64,000 nt of DNA, from the NCBI GenBank assembly GCA_026770025.1, contig JAMXDE010000004.1, forward strand, positions 2,777,501 to 2,841,500, in the 5' to 3' direction. The translations under genes and the position numbers were made by a program. This DNA is from Craspedostauros australis (lineage: Eukaryota; Bacillariophyta; Bacillariophyceae; Mastogloiales; Achnanthaceae). Shown piece after piece: positions 43,540 to 55,241 of this stretch (positions are counted from its first letter, which is position 1; each line of letters starts with the position of its first letter). Under the pieces are notes generated by a model that had not been told where the DNA came from, ran no database searches, and saw only the letters and a list, made by a program, of their open reading frames with translations.

Positions 43540-44863
43540 GGGGGCAGTTCAAAATGCAATAATTGGCTCTATTTCATAGCGTTTAAGTCATAAATTGCTT
43601 GTTTCCGCCTAGTTCTTATCCTCGACGGAAGAATATGGAATTTTTGTTCTTTTTTGGATAATTGGTGCTTTCCCCCCAAAATTCGCCCGAGTTGCTTTCG
43701 CTCTTCGTCATTGCTCCATTTCCCCACTTTACGCTGCGTCGGTGTTTGCTGCGCGTGTTTTCGTCTCCGGTCCGCGCAAAACAAGGCTGCTGTCTTGGGC
43801 CAGCACAGAGCACACAAAACTCACAACCCCAACACTCTCCACAGAGATCGTTGCTCCACAGAGCACTTCATTCCTGTTACAATCACAATCACAACAACAA
43901 CCACAACAGGTACAGCAACATCACCACCGCAACAGTGTTTCGTCCATGGGTGGCTCCTGTATGCGATGCAACTGGAATTCATCTCTTCGAACAGTTCTTC
44001 CTGCACCAGCAATGATGTCCAGTGAATTAGTTGCTTGGTTGCCACTGTGCCACAGCAACAATGGAATGCTTGGCTGTAGTTCGTTGTATGCCTCAATTTG
44101 TGTTCGATACACGTTGTGTTCGCCCATCATGCAGATCGAGCAAGGGGCTTCCTGTGGGTGGCTGCATTCCCTCCATGCACAAAACTGTCCATTTGCTTGC
44201 ACTCCTTGTCCTGGTTTCCGGATGACCAGGACCGCCATGGTAGGATTGCAACGGAGGTGATTCTGTCCACACCGTCTCTCTGGATTTTGGTGTCCTTCTT
44301 TTGTTGTTGTCAGGTGTGTTGGTACAGCCGTTCGTTCCTTCGTTGACATGTCAATGACTATCCTTGTTGTTGGGAATGAGGTTCATGTGCATGCTCGTAT
44401 TGTCAGTTCTGTTGAGATCATCAACATACAGTGGGGCATTTTAGTGTCGACCTTCTAGGCATCGCAAAACACTCCGAAGCTGGTGGGGATGCCATGCTCC
44501 TTTTCGTACATCCGCATTATCTACATGCCACCCTCAAGCAAGGTGCATTGCAGTGAACAGCTAAACATGCATTGTGTTGTGGAACCATAACAGTGTTGTG
44601 TTGGCCATTCGTGCTACATGCTTGTTGTAGTCTTTTCTCTGGAGGTGCCTGTGTTGTTTTCCGTTTTCCTTCTCACGACATGGGTGCTCGCACATGCGTA
44701 CGCACTCTTCTGCAATTCACTGACAGCCACAACAAACTCCATTGCAGGTATCGCCATCAACGCAAATGACTAACAACAATGCAGCTACTTGTGCAACACC
44801 AGATGAACGATACGAGATTGAGGTGGGGACTATGTGATAACATTCTATTATGTGCCAGACGGC
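43540..44863. other. Non-coding left part of the candidate transposon
   Basis: About 1.3 kb between the proposed left end and the stop codon of the transposase. Overlapping frames on both strands have low-complexity or proline/threonine-rich translations without a domain. Nothing else was recognised. Confidence 0.35.
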
Positions 44864-46022
44864 TTACTCCCGTCCAGAGCTGTTGTCATCGCTGCTTGTG
44901 CCATCACTCATTGTACTGCTGCTGCTGATGCCCTCACTTGTTGCGCTGTTGGTCTCCTCGCTTCTGCCTTCGTCCTCCACCATTTCCTCCATATCCACCT
45001 CCCGTGAGGTGTCTGCTCCTGAGGGGGGCGCCAGTGATGCCACCCAATTCTCCATTTCCCTGATATCTGCCATGGTCTCCTGCAGGTCAAACAAAGGATT
45101 TTCATCCTGCAGTTCGAATTGTGTGATAGCTGCGATGGCATACATTGCCAGTTGGTGTTTGCAAAGTTGGTGCCGCCACTCCACCCGCAAGCACTTCCAG
45201 TTTTTGAAGCGTTTGTGAACTGTTTCGTGCCTTGCACGTATCACTCCATTGTATCTGGTCCTCTCAATGCAACACGAAGGCTCACCCCTGTAGCCTTGAT
45301 CCGCAATCACCTGCTCCCCTTCATCCAGTTCCTGCCTCAGCTTGCGTCGAAAAATGGTTACATCATTCCACTCCCCACATGGAAATGGACCCTCGACCCA
45401 AACAAGATGGCCAGTCTGAATGCACACACCAGTCTCGTATCTGAGGCCTGCCCCATTGAATTTGTGAGAGTACCAATCTGTGTCGAAAGGATTGGGCTCC
45501 ACAATCCGAAAGTCGGTGCCATCCACGGACATGAAAACAGTGTTGTGACCAACACTGCCATTCTTGCGTTCCTCTATTCTGATCTGCAGTGATACAAAAA
45601 GGAACTTGAGCATGTGCAAGGGATGTGAGGCATGTCAGGCAAGCACACGCATTCAAGCCATCTCCGCACACAGCACCAAGTTCACTCACCTTTGTTCTGC
45701 TCAGTCGCGCAATGCCTTCCAAAACAATCCATGTCCACTTCATCAATGTTCTGCGATCCCTATTCAGCATCACTGAAAGAATCTCCCATGGACTGTATTG
45801 CTTCAGGAATACGAGTGCACCGAGCATGTGGTTGATTGTGGTGTTGCCTGGTAGCAGCCCGTCTTGTGTCAGTGCTGTCCATACTGCAGAAGCCACTGCG
45901 ATGCTGGTCCCATACGTCCTGCGGAAAAGGATGGTGAGCCATGGGGGTTGCTCCATGCAAGTGAGCATGTCCACGTCGCGACCCACAATTTGCATACCAG
46001 AGTGGGCAATCTCAACCTCCAT
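44864..46022 (-). CDS. DDE_Tnp_4 transposase, PIF/Harbinger-like
   Basis: There are two exons, 46022-45690 and 45583-44864, joined in phase across a 106-base intron (GTGAGT...CAG), giving 350 residues. The first exon carries a helix-turn-helix-like region (GALVFLKQYSPWEILSVML). The catalytic residues are all present: Asp ~132 in SVDGTDF, Asp ~185 in CGEWNDVTIF, Asp ~206 in IADQGYRG and Glu ~231 in RHETVHKRFK. The block WYSHKFNGAGLRYETGVCIQ is typical of this family in stramenopiles. An acidic, serine-rich tail follows. It would cut and move the element's ends. The frame looks intact, suggesting recent activity or domestication. Confidence 0.85.
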
Positions 46023-46499
46023 CGTCTTCTGAATGAGTCATTGCGTGGTGGAGCAAGTTGATGCGCAATGTAGTGGATTGGATGTTGGCTTGATGGTGGA
46101 TCGGATACTGTCGTGGGCAGGTATTGTGAGAAGTAGTTGATTCGGTTGCTTGCACGTGATTGTTGGCTGTCATTGTTGTTGACGTCAATACTTTGTTGGC
46201 ACCAGGCGGCATGTGAGTTGTTGTCGAGGTGCAGCCGATGGCCATCGCACATTGATGCTGACATCTCGAGAAGCAGAGTCCGCCATTTGCTGCATTGCAC
46301 AGCAATCACTTGCAATACACGGTGATGCAGAACACAAGGATTTCCGTGTTTGTCTCCGCGATCTGTTGGCTGGTGGGAGTATTCGCGCGCTGTTCTCTCA
46401 ACGCGAGTTGGTCTTGGGTCATGTTCCTCGGCTTCCTCAGACATTCCACAGAACACTCACTGAGATCGACATCATTCACGAACATCCATGCAAGGTGTC
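46023..46499. other. Intergenic between transposase start and tandem array
   Basis: About 480 bases upstream of the transposase start codon, presumably its promoter and leader. No motif or gene was recognised. Confidence 0.4.
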
Positions 46500-47105
46500 C
46501 GTAAGACAAATCGAGGCTTATGACATGGATACATATTCAGTCCCTTTCCGCGCAAGCCATCCATTTGTTTGAAACATAGTTTATCAATGACACAGGAGCG
46601 TTCCGATCCATACAAGCCCTCCATTTGGTTCCGACGGCGTTCATGACAGGGACAGATTCGCTCTTGTCCGTACAAGCCCTCCATTTAGTGGAAAGAGCGT
46701 TTATCAATGACACAGGAGCGTTCCGATTCATACAAGCCCTCCATTTGGTTCAAAAAGCGTTTATCAACAGCACAGATCTATCAATAGCACAGATCAGTTC
46801 TTATCCATACAAGCCCTCCATTTGGTTGAAAAACATTCACTACCGGATAAGATTGTTTCTTATCCGTATAAGCCCTCTGCTTAGTTCATAGAGCATTCAC
46901 TACCAGATAAGATTATTTCTTATCCGCATAAGCCATCTGCTTATGTTCATAGAGCATTCACTACCAGATAAGATTATTTCTTATCCGCATAAGCCATCTG
47001 CTTATGTTCATAGAGCATTCACTACCAGATAAGATTATTTCTTATCCGCATAAGCCATCTGCTTATGTTCATAGAGCATTCACTACCGGATAAGATTTGT
47101 TCTTA
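46500..47105 (+). repeat. Tandem array, ~60/61 bp unit, about nine copies
   Basis: Units carry the core CATACAAGCCCTCCATTTGG or, later, CGCATAAGCCATCTGC. They recur near 46544, 46605, 46666, 46727, 46802, 46861, 46921, 46982 and 47043. Spacing is 59-61 bases except for one 75-base unit with a small internal duplication. The last units are nearly identical, the first more diverged, so the array has grown most recently at its right end. Related degenerate words (CTTATAAGCC, CATAAGG) continue to about 47650. There is no coding potential. Confidence 0.9.
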
Positions 47106-47680
47106 TCATGCTATTCATATGGATTAAACTGCGCCTATCACATAAACATAGGTGCAAATCTGCCCTTATAAGCCCGCGTTAAAGCAATATTGGCGGCTAT
47201 GGGCCAGAATCAGATGCATTTCTGACCCTTATGCGCTAGCCATAAGGACACGATGAGTCTTATAACATAGACACAATTTGGTTTCGTCCTCACAGCAGTT
47301 ATGCATAAGACGCAAATAGTGCTTTTGAAGCGTCCATAAGGCCAAAAAAGCGGTTATAATTCTATCCATAGAGGTGTTTTCGACACTATGGAGCCGTCAT
47401 AAGACTGAATTGGATGTTACGACTAATTCGACTCAATATGAAGCGCTATGCCTATCCAATGTGACCAACACGCCGTATTCGTAAGGACAATACATTCCTT
47501 ATCACACAGGCATCAATTTAAGTGCTTCATGACACCAATCCAAACGGTGAATATTGCCCTTATGGAGTGGTCATAACGCAATTTTCACCCTCAAAAAGTG
47601 ATTCATAAGGCCAAATTAGCCCTTGTGAGCCCGGCATAGACGTTAATTCATCCTTTCCCGCGCTCCATACACTCAAATAT
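47106..47680. repeat. Degenerate repeat tract between the two arrays
   Basis: This sequence is rich in CTTAT, CATAAG and GCGCATAAGG-like words at irregular spacing and looks like a decayed continuation of the left array. It is AT-richer than its neighbours. No gene is present. Confidence 0.5.
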
Positions 47681-48068
47681 TGCGTTATGATCGTAGGACC
47701 GATTATGCCTTCAACAGAAGCGCAAAAGTGCGTTATGATCGTAGGACCGATTATGCCTTTAACATAAGCGCAAAAGTGCATTTTGATCGTAGGACCGATT
47801 ATGCCTTTACCAGAAGCGCAAAAGTGCGTTGTGATCGTAGGACCAAGTATGCCTTTACCAGAAGCGCAAAAGTGCGTTGTGATCGTAGGACCAAGTATGC
47901 CTTGAACAGAAGCGCAAAAAGTGCGTTGTGATCGTAGGACCAAGTACGCTTTCAACGCAAGCGCAAAAAGTGCGTTGTCACCGTAGGACCAAGTACGCTT
48001 TCAACGCAAGCGCAAAAAGTGCCTTGTGAACGAAGGACCGATGCTGTACCTGTGCATTGTGGTTCCAA
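47681..48068 (+). repeat. Tandem array, 48/49 bp unit, seven full copies plus a partial
   Basis: Units begin TGCGTTRTGATCGTAGGACC at 47681, 47729, 47777, 47825, 47873, 47922 and 47971, with a diverged last unit at 48020. The first four steps are exactly 48 bases, the later ones 49 through one extra A in the AAAA run. The second half of each unit ends GAAGCGCAAAAG or CAAGCGCAAAAA. Units drift gradually from left to right, and whole units repeat with no unique spacers, so this is a minisatellite and not CRISPR. It lies upstream of the 808-residue gene. Confidence 0.92.
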
Positions 48069-48601
48069 AGACGAACATTGGCCCTCCTTCGCGTTGTCGC
48101 CATCCCGTGAATGACTTTTCGCGCTTGCAGCAACTTGGTTACGCCCCTTTGACATCGGCCATTGTTACAGTTTGTACGGGGAACAGTACACCCTTCTTGG
48201 GCACCGGTGTCTTTCGCCACGGACAGGAACACAAAAAACACTTCAAGCCAATGCAAGTATCTCCTGACATTTCTTTTCTGATGTTCAGATGGCCACGAAT
48301 TACAAGCATTGTACGTGTGTGTGCAAGACACCAGCGCGTGCAATGCCTGGTCCGCGCGAAATTACTGTGATGGTTGTTTGCTCGTTGCGAAGCACAACAT
48401 CTTCCATGTCCTTGGCAACCACACAGCAGCACCCCATGGCCAACTCTGCGAATGAGGACGACACAAGCTGCATCACGCCAACGTACACACATCCATTACA
48501 CCAAACACTGCTGCTCTCTCGCAGATGCACTTCAATGGAGCCTTGAGTTGAGCAGAGGTGCCCTTTGTCACACAAATCAGAAACACAACCAACCACCGAT
48601 C
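48069..48601. promoter_or_regulatory. Upstream region of the companion protein gene
   Basis: About 530 bases between the 48/49 bp array and the ATG at 48602; presumably promoter and leader. No motif was recognised. Confidence 0.35.
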
Positions 48602-51221
48602 ATGACGCCACCAAGGAAACGAGCCCCTCGCTTCTTGAAAAAGGGAGTCGACGCCAAACTCCTCATCCGTGAGCTTGCAGCTGATCCCAACTTGTGGATG
48701 TGGGAGCCTCGCCACATCCGAGACAAGTATCCGACCCTCGCAAAGTATCCAGCAAAGAACTTCATCAAAGGGTATGTGATGCTGAAGAAAACGCTCGTGA
48801 AGAACAAGATCTTCTTTGGTAAGTCAACTCCAATGCAGGCGACGTGTGGGCCCGACCAATCAATGGACACATTCGTTTGGGGGTGGTGGCGATCACCCTG
48901 TTGCATTTCTTGTTCTCAAACTTTGCTTTGATCATGCTGCACAAACACATCACAACTCACAAGCAACCACTCGATCTCTTCATCTGTTTGCTTTTGTGAG
49001 GGTTTTGGCAGCAAATGGACGCTTCAATCCAGACGCATCAGGTAACTTGGGCATGCATCTTCGCCCCATCGATGAGCCAGAGGGCTTCGACAACACAAAG
49101 CCCTCGAAATCTCCTCCTGCAAAGGCCGTCGCAGAAACCACAACAACACCCACAATGACAGCACTCTCCGAAAACGCTGCCACCAACACAGACAAGAGCT
49201 GCCATGGAGAAGGGGATCAAAACCCATCTTCGCAAATGGCATCAAGCACCAATGGGTCGTTCCCAAATGATGCCTTCCTTGACGATGACTGGGCCATGGG
49301 CGACTTTGGCGAGGAAATTTCATCAGTGTTTGGTCGAGAAATGGACTTCGATGATGACATTGAAGTTGTGGGCATGACAGGCCCTCCACCATACAACTCA
49401 CTGACAGCAAGATATGGTCATTTCTTTGACATGGCCGAGAACTCTCGCGTCGCCCAGTTCTCTTCCATCCCAACACATGTGGACGTCTTCTACACTACAC
49501 AATTGTGGAGGCCGAAGGGAGAGGCATTCCGGATGATCAGCATCGACTTCTACATGCCTGCAGCCACCATCCAGCAGGATACACAGCTGACCATTCAATA
49601 TCGCGAAGTGGGTGGGGTGCCTCGGCCCTTTGTGGTGCTGAAGTATCGGCCTCCAGTGGCCATTGGAGCAAAGGGGGGTATTGCAAAGGCCATTTGCAAC
49701 CTTCAGGCGACCCGCTTCGTCGATGCAGCACAGAAGGCACAAGCACACGACCTGCAAATACAGAAGGCCGGTTTTGCAAAGGGGCACTGGTGCGAAATGC
49801 TCGTGCCGATGCCCTTCGCTATCGACACCATGTTCTGCCCATCCGCTTGCGGCACGCTGGGGGGCGTTGTCTGGCTCAATCATGTGATGCCAGACAACAA
49901 TGGGCAACCATGTAAAGTCCTCATCTTGTCGACGAGGGTGAAGGAGAAGACAACGACTGTGGGAATGACGTGCAAGTTTTCAAAAATGCACGCACTTGGT
50001 TTCAACTCAGGCGGAACCAATGCCATCGACAAAGGGGCCAAGTCACAAATGCTACCTTCACAGTCACACAGAATCCCCCAATACACGGACAACAACAGCA
50101 ACTCCAGCAACCCGCCATCTGCCAGCAATGCCCAGAAGGTGACCCCATGGCCACAACCCTTACATCCCAGGAGCCCAATGGGCAGCCGCATTCAACAACG
50201 CTTCCGATCGGCAAGAACGACAAAGAATCTCCGCACCTTTGGAGCACGCAACATGCTTCATGGAGACGATCAATCAGTCACAACGCAGGTGACTCAGGTG
50301 TTGGAAGCCCAACTCGAATGCCAGGTTGAGAGGGTGGCCGAACTTGAGCTGAGGGTGGCACTGCGAAAGCAGGCTGCCAGAGAAAGGGCAGAGCTGAGAC
50401 GGCAAGGACAGCTCAACCAGAGCCGTCTGGGAATGGTGGTGACTGGTGGTACAGCTTCTGACGAGGCTGCCAGAAACCTTCCTGATGGCGTCTTCAACAA
50501 AATGGACGACCTCACCAGACCGTATTTCGTAAAGGGCCAAGGATCAGTCCAGCACCCGGCAATGATGCAGAATGGTCAGACTGGGACGGGCAACATGCAG
50601 TCGACGAATCCGCAGCAACTCAGCACAGGACAGATCCTTCCGCACGGACGGGAGGAAGGAATATCGGCAACAACAACAGCTCAGATGTCTCCTCCACCAC
50701 CACGAGATGTTGATCCATGTGAAGGAATGCTGGTCCTTGCGGACCAAGCCAACAAACTGACAGAGGCAGCAGCAGTGGGAGCAGCAGCAGCAGAAGCAAC
50801 CAACCTTGCAACTGCAACAACCACCATCACAGCGGGGTCCACAGCTGTAAATACGAATCAGAATCCGGAAGGAGAGAATGTGAGGCAATCCGCAGGCAGT
50901 GCAGGAGCTCAGATGACCAGTCAGGAGGCGCCAAACCAACCTGAAGGCGGAGGGGATGGGCCAACAACCAACTACTCCTTGGTCGAAGATGTTGAGATAG
51001 TGCAGGACCCAACAGCACCATTGAATGCTGCAGAAGCACCATTGAATGTTGATGAAGCACCATTGAATGTTGATGAGGCACCATTGAATGTTGACGAGGC
51101 ACCATTGAATGTTGATGAGGCACCATTGAATGTTGACGAGGCAATGGACATGACCAGAGATGGAGAGAGGCAGGGTGACAATGGAGGCAGTGACGGAAAC
51201 GAGCATGACACAACAAACTAA
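48602..51221 (+). CDS. 808-residue companion protein of unknown family
   Basis: There are two exons, 48602-48818 and 49012-51221, joined in phase across a 193-base intron (GTAAGT...CAG). The first exon codes a basic segment (PPRKRAPRFLKKG) and a helical region (PRHIRDKYPTLAKYPAKNF) that could bind DNA. The centre (about residues 225-390) is a compact, hydrophobic globular domain with RMISIDFYMPAATI, YREVGGVPRPFVVLKY and GTLGGVVWLNHVMPD. A coiled-coil-like stretch (LEAQLECQVERVAELELRVA) follows, then a Gln/Ala-rich tail with six APLNVDE-type repeats. I recognise no family. Divergence from the transposase suggests it is the element's second protein, as Harbingers often encode a Myb-like partner; an independent host gene is the alternative. 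Confidence 0.7.
51015..51140 (+). repeat. In-frame 21 bp repeat, six copies
   Basis: The 21-base unit GCACCATTGAATGTTGATGA(A/G) is repeated six times without interruption and codes APLNVDE (the first copy APLNAAE). Copies differ mainly at silent wobble positions, so the repeat is translated and recently expanded. It lies near the acidic C-terminus of the 808-residue protein. Confidence 0.95.
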
Positions 51222-51618
51222 GCAGCAACCACGTGAGAAATAGATACACACCTTTGAAGAATCTATTGTGGATGTAGTGTGCTCATGATAGTCGGAACAA
51301 ACGAGGAAGTACTGAATGCTTGATTTGTACCACAAGAAGAATGACATTGTGTGGGTAGTGGGAGAGTAGAAGGAAGCACAAGTTGGCCATGACAATGAGG
51401 AATGTCCGGACAACACACACGATCAGGCAACAGGGTGTAAAAGTCAAAAATGGAGCCACGAATCTGGGTTTTGCATAAATCAGGATGATTGTGCAAACAA
51501 CTGACAGGAAGAATGCTCAAAGATGGTAAATTTTCAGTTTGGTTTTTGACTTTTGAACTGCTGATTATGGAAGAAACTGTTGTTGCCTTATCATGGGAAA
51601 TGCAAAATTACCGTCTTT

Positions 51619-51631
51619 CCCCCCCCCCCCC
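51619..51631 (+). repeat. Poly-C run of 13
   Basis: Thirteen consecutive C residues followed by TAG. It may be the right terminus of the candidate transposon. Homopolymer length is also error-prone in assembly, so the count should not be trusted exactly. Confidence 0.8.
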
Positions 51632-54600
51632 TAGCAGACGAAACGGATGAAGGTCTCTCCTGGATGGAAGGTCGGAGATGAATGAAGTGCAGGTTTATCA
51701 CCAGCGCAATGGACTGTATTGTACAATCCCATGCAGACACAGACAGACACAAATCCCAACCCATTTTCTGCACCACCACGCTCACATGAGTGCTGATGGA
51801 ACTGACGACGCTGTTGGGGACCACGACAAGTGCGTTCGGACTTGCAACCGCACAAAGCGACGATTTGCTCCGATCGAGTTTGCAAACTGCTCCGCAACAT
51901 TCTGATCCAACGACATCAACTAAGCTGGTGCCATCAAACACTGGCGGTCCTCTCTTGCCGAAGCCGTCACACCATGCATGCGTTAGGAGAGAAGGTGCTG
52001 CAGCTTCTGCCAGATTCGCTTTCCGTCTCTGTTCTTTCTTGTCGATCCATCCTCACCCTGTTGCCGAGGGTTGCGCCGGTTTGTTGCATTTGGTTGGACT
52101 GCACCAGTGCACCGCACGATCAGGACTGGTGTGATGGAACCTCTCATGGAATCGGGAGCTGGTTTTGTGAACTGCACGTTTCTTCGTCATCGAAAGGTAT
52201 CTTCGGTGTCAGCGTCACCAGTGACGTGTTTTAGGCGACGTTGTCACAAACGGACTGAGAGAAATCATGGCTATGTGTCGAATCTAGAGGAATAGATGTT
52301 CGAGAGATCTGAGAACTTGTCCCGTGGGCCAAGGCATCACCCGTTTCTTTGTGGTTCATTCGCACCGCCTGCTCACGTAAAGGGACTCTCGTCTACTCAG
52401 CCGCTGTCCTTGCATTCCGAAATTTCTATTCAACCGAGAGTAGCGTGCTCTGCATTGCTCGTTTTCAACATAGGAGTAGATGTCTACCACCACCGCAATC
52501 ATCATGAACGACGACAACCCGCACAAGCGAGACAACTCTTTCCCATTTGCCAATTCTCTCGCTCTCGCTCTCTGGCGACTCCTCTTTCTCGGCAATCCTC
52601 GACACGGAGATCCGTTTGAATTCGCGCACAGAAACACGCAACAACAGCACACCCGCACTCGCACGCATTCATTTTGGCGCTGACGGACTATGGGTGGGAT
52701 TCAAACGGCGAGAAATACGAGCACTCTACGAGTTGCTTGCTCGCACTCGTCATTGTTGCTGCCGATGCAAGCACGACCCAACAAAGCCACAAAATACAAA
52801 AAGGAGAAACAACAGACGAGACGTGGAAAAAGAGCGGCGACGCGACAACAGAAATGTGAGGTGATACTGCTGTCACAGTTGATTGGGTCCACAGGAGCGC
52901 GTCTGCCTACCAACAAGGGGGCAAACGTCTGTCTTGTTTTCGCAGCTCGATTGGCAAATGCTTGCCCCACAACGTTCTTGTAACGCCATTGATAACTATT
53001 GGCGGACTGTAGTATCACCGAATAACGTCCGCAGTCCCCAGCGATGCCGATCGTAACGGCTATGTCCGTGTTAGAATTTGCGTTTTGCACGAACACACGC
53101 ACCAATACGCCAGCAGTTCCAACAACGAAACAGGGACCTGTTCGTGGGAGGCTTAATAAATCCATCATTGACAGTGTCAAAGGAGGCTGTGTGGAACGGC
53201 GAAGTGCGAAGTGGAGCCCATGTTGGATGACGTCATGATTGCGTATGCTCTATATGCATGTCCTACGGATGTTGAAGAAAATAATTAATTTGACGTCACA
53301 GGAGTGTCACTGACGGTTTCACAGCGTGATACGGACTGTGAGATGAACCAACAGCATTTATCAATTCGTGATTGATCTTTTTTGGTTACGGACCAATGTG
53401 CCTGGAAGAACGAGGCCTTTGTCCAACAGCCAAACCAATGGTCATTGGTTCTTCTCGCTCTTCCCGAAGTTGGTTGGTTGAGCCAAGAATGCAAGAAGAA
53501 GAAGAAGTACGGTGATACTCGTCGCTGACAATGCCATTGTGTCTGTCCGTCAGTGCCATCGGAATGATGTCACGCATTGCTCAGTACTGAAACGTACACA
53601 GGGTCTGAGACAGGGACAGACAAGGTGACCCTCCTCTGCGCCTTCTCGCAATTTTGGTTGGTAGCAGAGAGAGAGGTTAGGTGAAGCCTCGAGATGTTGT
53701 TCCTCCCGCGTGAATTGGTTCGGGAAAGGCTTCTCCCGAGTTTGATTCCGCCGCTATTTTCGCATTGTGACGCGTACTTGTGGTCTTACTATCCGTGTGT
53801 GTGTGTGTTTGTGTGTTTATGTTTCTGTACGGTGTCACCAAAAGAGACCAAACAAGGAGGCGCTACGTGTGACTATTTGTATGTGTATTTGTGTGTGCGG
53901 AGTTTGTGTGGTTGGCTGGAGTTTGGGCGAAGTTGTGGATGTTGCTTCTTGTTCCTGTTGTGGCGGAATTGTGACGGAGAGCCGCGAGCAAGAAGAACGA
54001 ACGAAAAGAGGCGAGAGACCATCGTCTTCCCATGGACCACATCAGTTCCCATTGTTCGCCATCCGAAGCAAAGCAAGGCAGGAGGAGCAACCGAACAATC
54101 AAGAAGGTTCAGCATCATCATCCATCCGTCCACCTGTCCATCATCGCCACCCATCCGCAAACCAAAGGGTGTTGGTGTTGTCGAGAGAGGAGCCGTTGGA
54201 GGAAGTCGACGGAATCGGAAGTGGAGGCGAAACGAGCGAAACATCGAACGCGGTTTCTGCCCACGAGGTCTCTCTGGATTCACGGCATCAACGTTGCCGC
54301 TGTCCTTCGATTCCATTCCGCATTGATACTCTTCAATTGCCTTTGAGCCGTACTACTCCTTCACTCGAGGAAAAGAGCGAGGAGGTTCAGACAGGACTCT
54401 GTCGCTCGGATCTGTATCACCGGCACTCGTCCACGTGACAACAGATCTCCAAAGCGCGGTGGTACGCGAACATCATTGCGAACTGCGGCAAGAGTGGTTG
54501 AACCAGGCTCGGGGCAATCAGGCTTCACTCATACTGGGTCGTTGTGTGATATTGTACACTTATTCGTGTTGATGCACGAGTGGCACATTCATCGTGATAC

Positions 54601-55241
54601 CGACAAACCCAGTGTGGCACAAACAATCAAGAGGAGGCGCGAGCATCACCTTCCTCTGTCGTGTCCGTGTTGGTGAGATACGAACCACAGGGAACTGCGT
54701 GGCGCACGTCAACCACATACTACTACGGTAACAATCCACCTACCAGCAAGGTTGCGGACAACGCTCCAAGAACACCCCAGAGAAGTGCACCTTCACGCAG
54801 GAGCACATCACACACAGCAACAGATCTCCAGGACGAAGCTTCCTGGTCGTACGATTCATAAAATGAGGAAAATGGTAAGGCGCCAAGCATCTCCAACGAA
54901 TCTCCGTGCGGAGGCGTTTCGGTTGTGTGCCTTCCAGATGGCTTCGCCCGCAACAAAGACCACACAAGGCGGTGCGAACAGCGATGACGACCGACCATGG
55001 CCAAGAACGCCAAATCCACCCCGCTGATCGTTCTTTCTTGCCATCGTGGGCATCCCCGTGAGAGCACTCCAACATGATCGACATCAACTAACACGCCTCG
55101 TGCTTTTCTCCTTGTTCCTCTTCTTCTTCCCTCCTTTGCGCAACAATCATGCACGATGCATCGTTAATGCATTAATGCGTTGATACGCTGACCCAACCAA
55201 TCTCCAAACATGCATCCGCACCATGCTGCTGATGGCCACAG
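51632..55241. other. Long stretch without a recognised gene
   Basis: About 3.6 kb. Two overlapping forward frames at 53694-54438 and frames near 52300-53240 are low-complexity (cysteine/valine- or serine/arginine-rich) and shadow each other. The last part may hold the 5' exon of the exonuclease-like gene; a short candidate is the ATG at 54863 followed by a GTAAGG donor. No repeat array or RNA gene was seen. Confidence 0.35.

Larger units (their letters stand above)
43539..51630. mobile_element. Candidate large PIF/Harbinger-like DNA transposon
   Basis: About 8.1 kb holding a DDE transposase (minus strand), two tandem arrays and a divergent 808-residue protein (plus strand). Candidate ends are a G-run after CCTA at 43539 (GGGGGGCAGTTC) and a C-run before CTAG at 51630. 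That is G-rich inverted termini with a possible CTA or TA target duplication, as seen in PIF/Harbinger elements, which duplicate a 3-base TWA site. The inverted similarity beyond the G-run is poor, so the exact limits are uncertain. Both genes have intact frames. Assigning both genes to one element is inferred from their closeness and divergent layout. Confidence 0.45.

Noticed and set aside
47681-48068. CRISPR-like array
   Set aside because: Whole units repeat and drift together with no unique spacers; the host is eukaryotic.
53694-54438. Two overlapping plus-strand frames of 210 and 223 codons
   Set aside because: They occupy the same DNA in two frames, are cysteine/valine-rich from GT-rich DNA and show no family.
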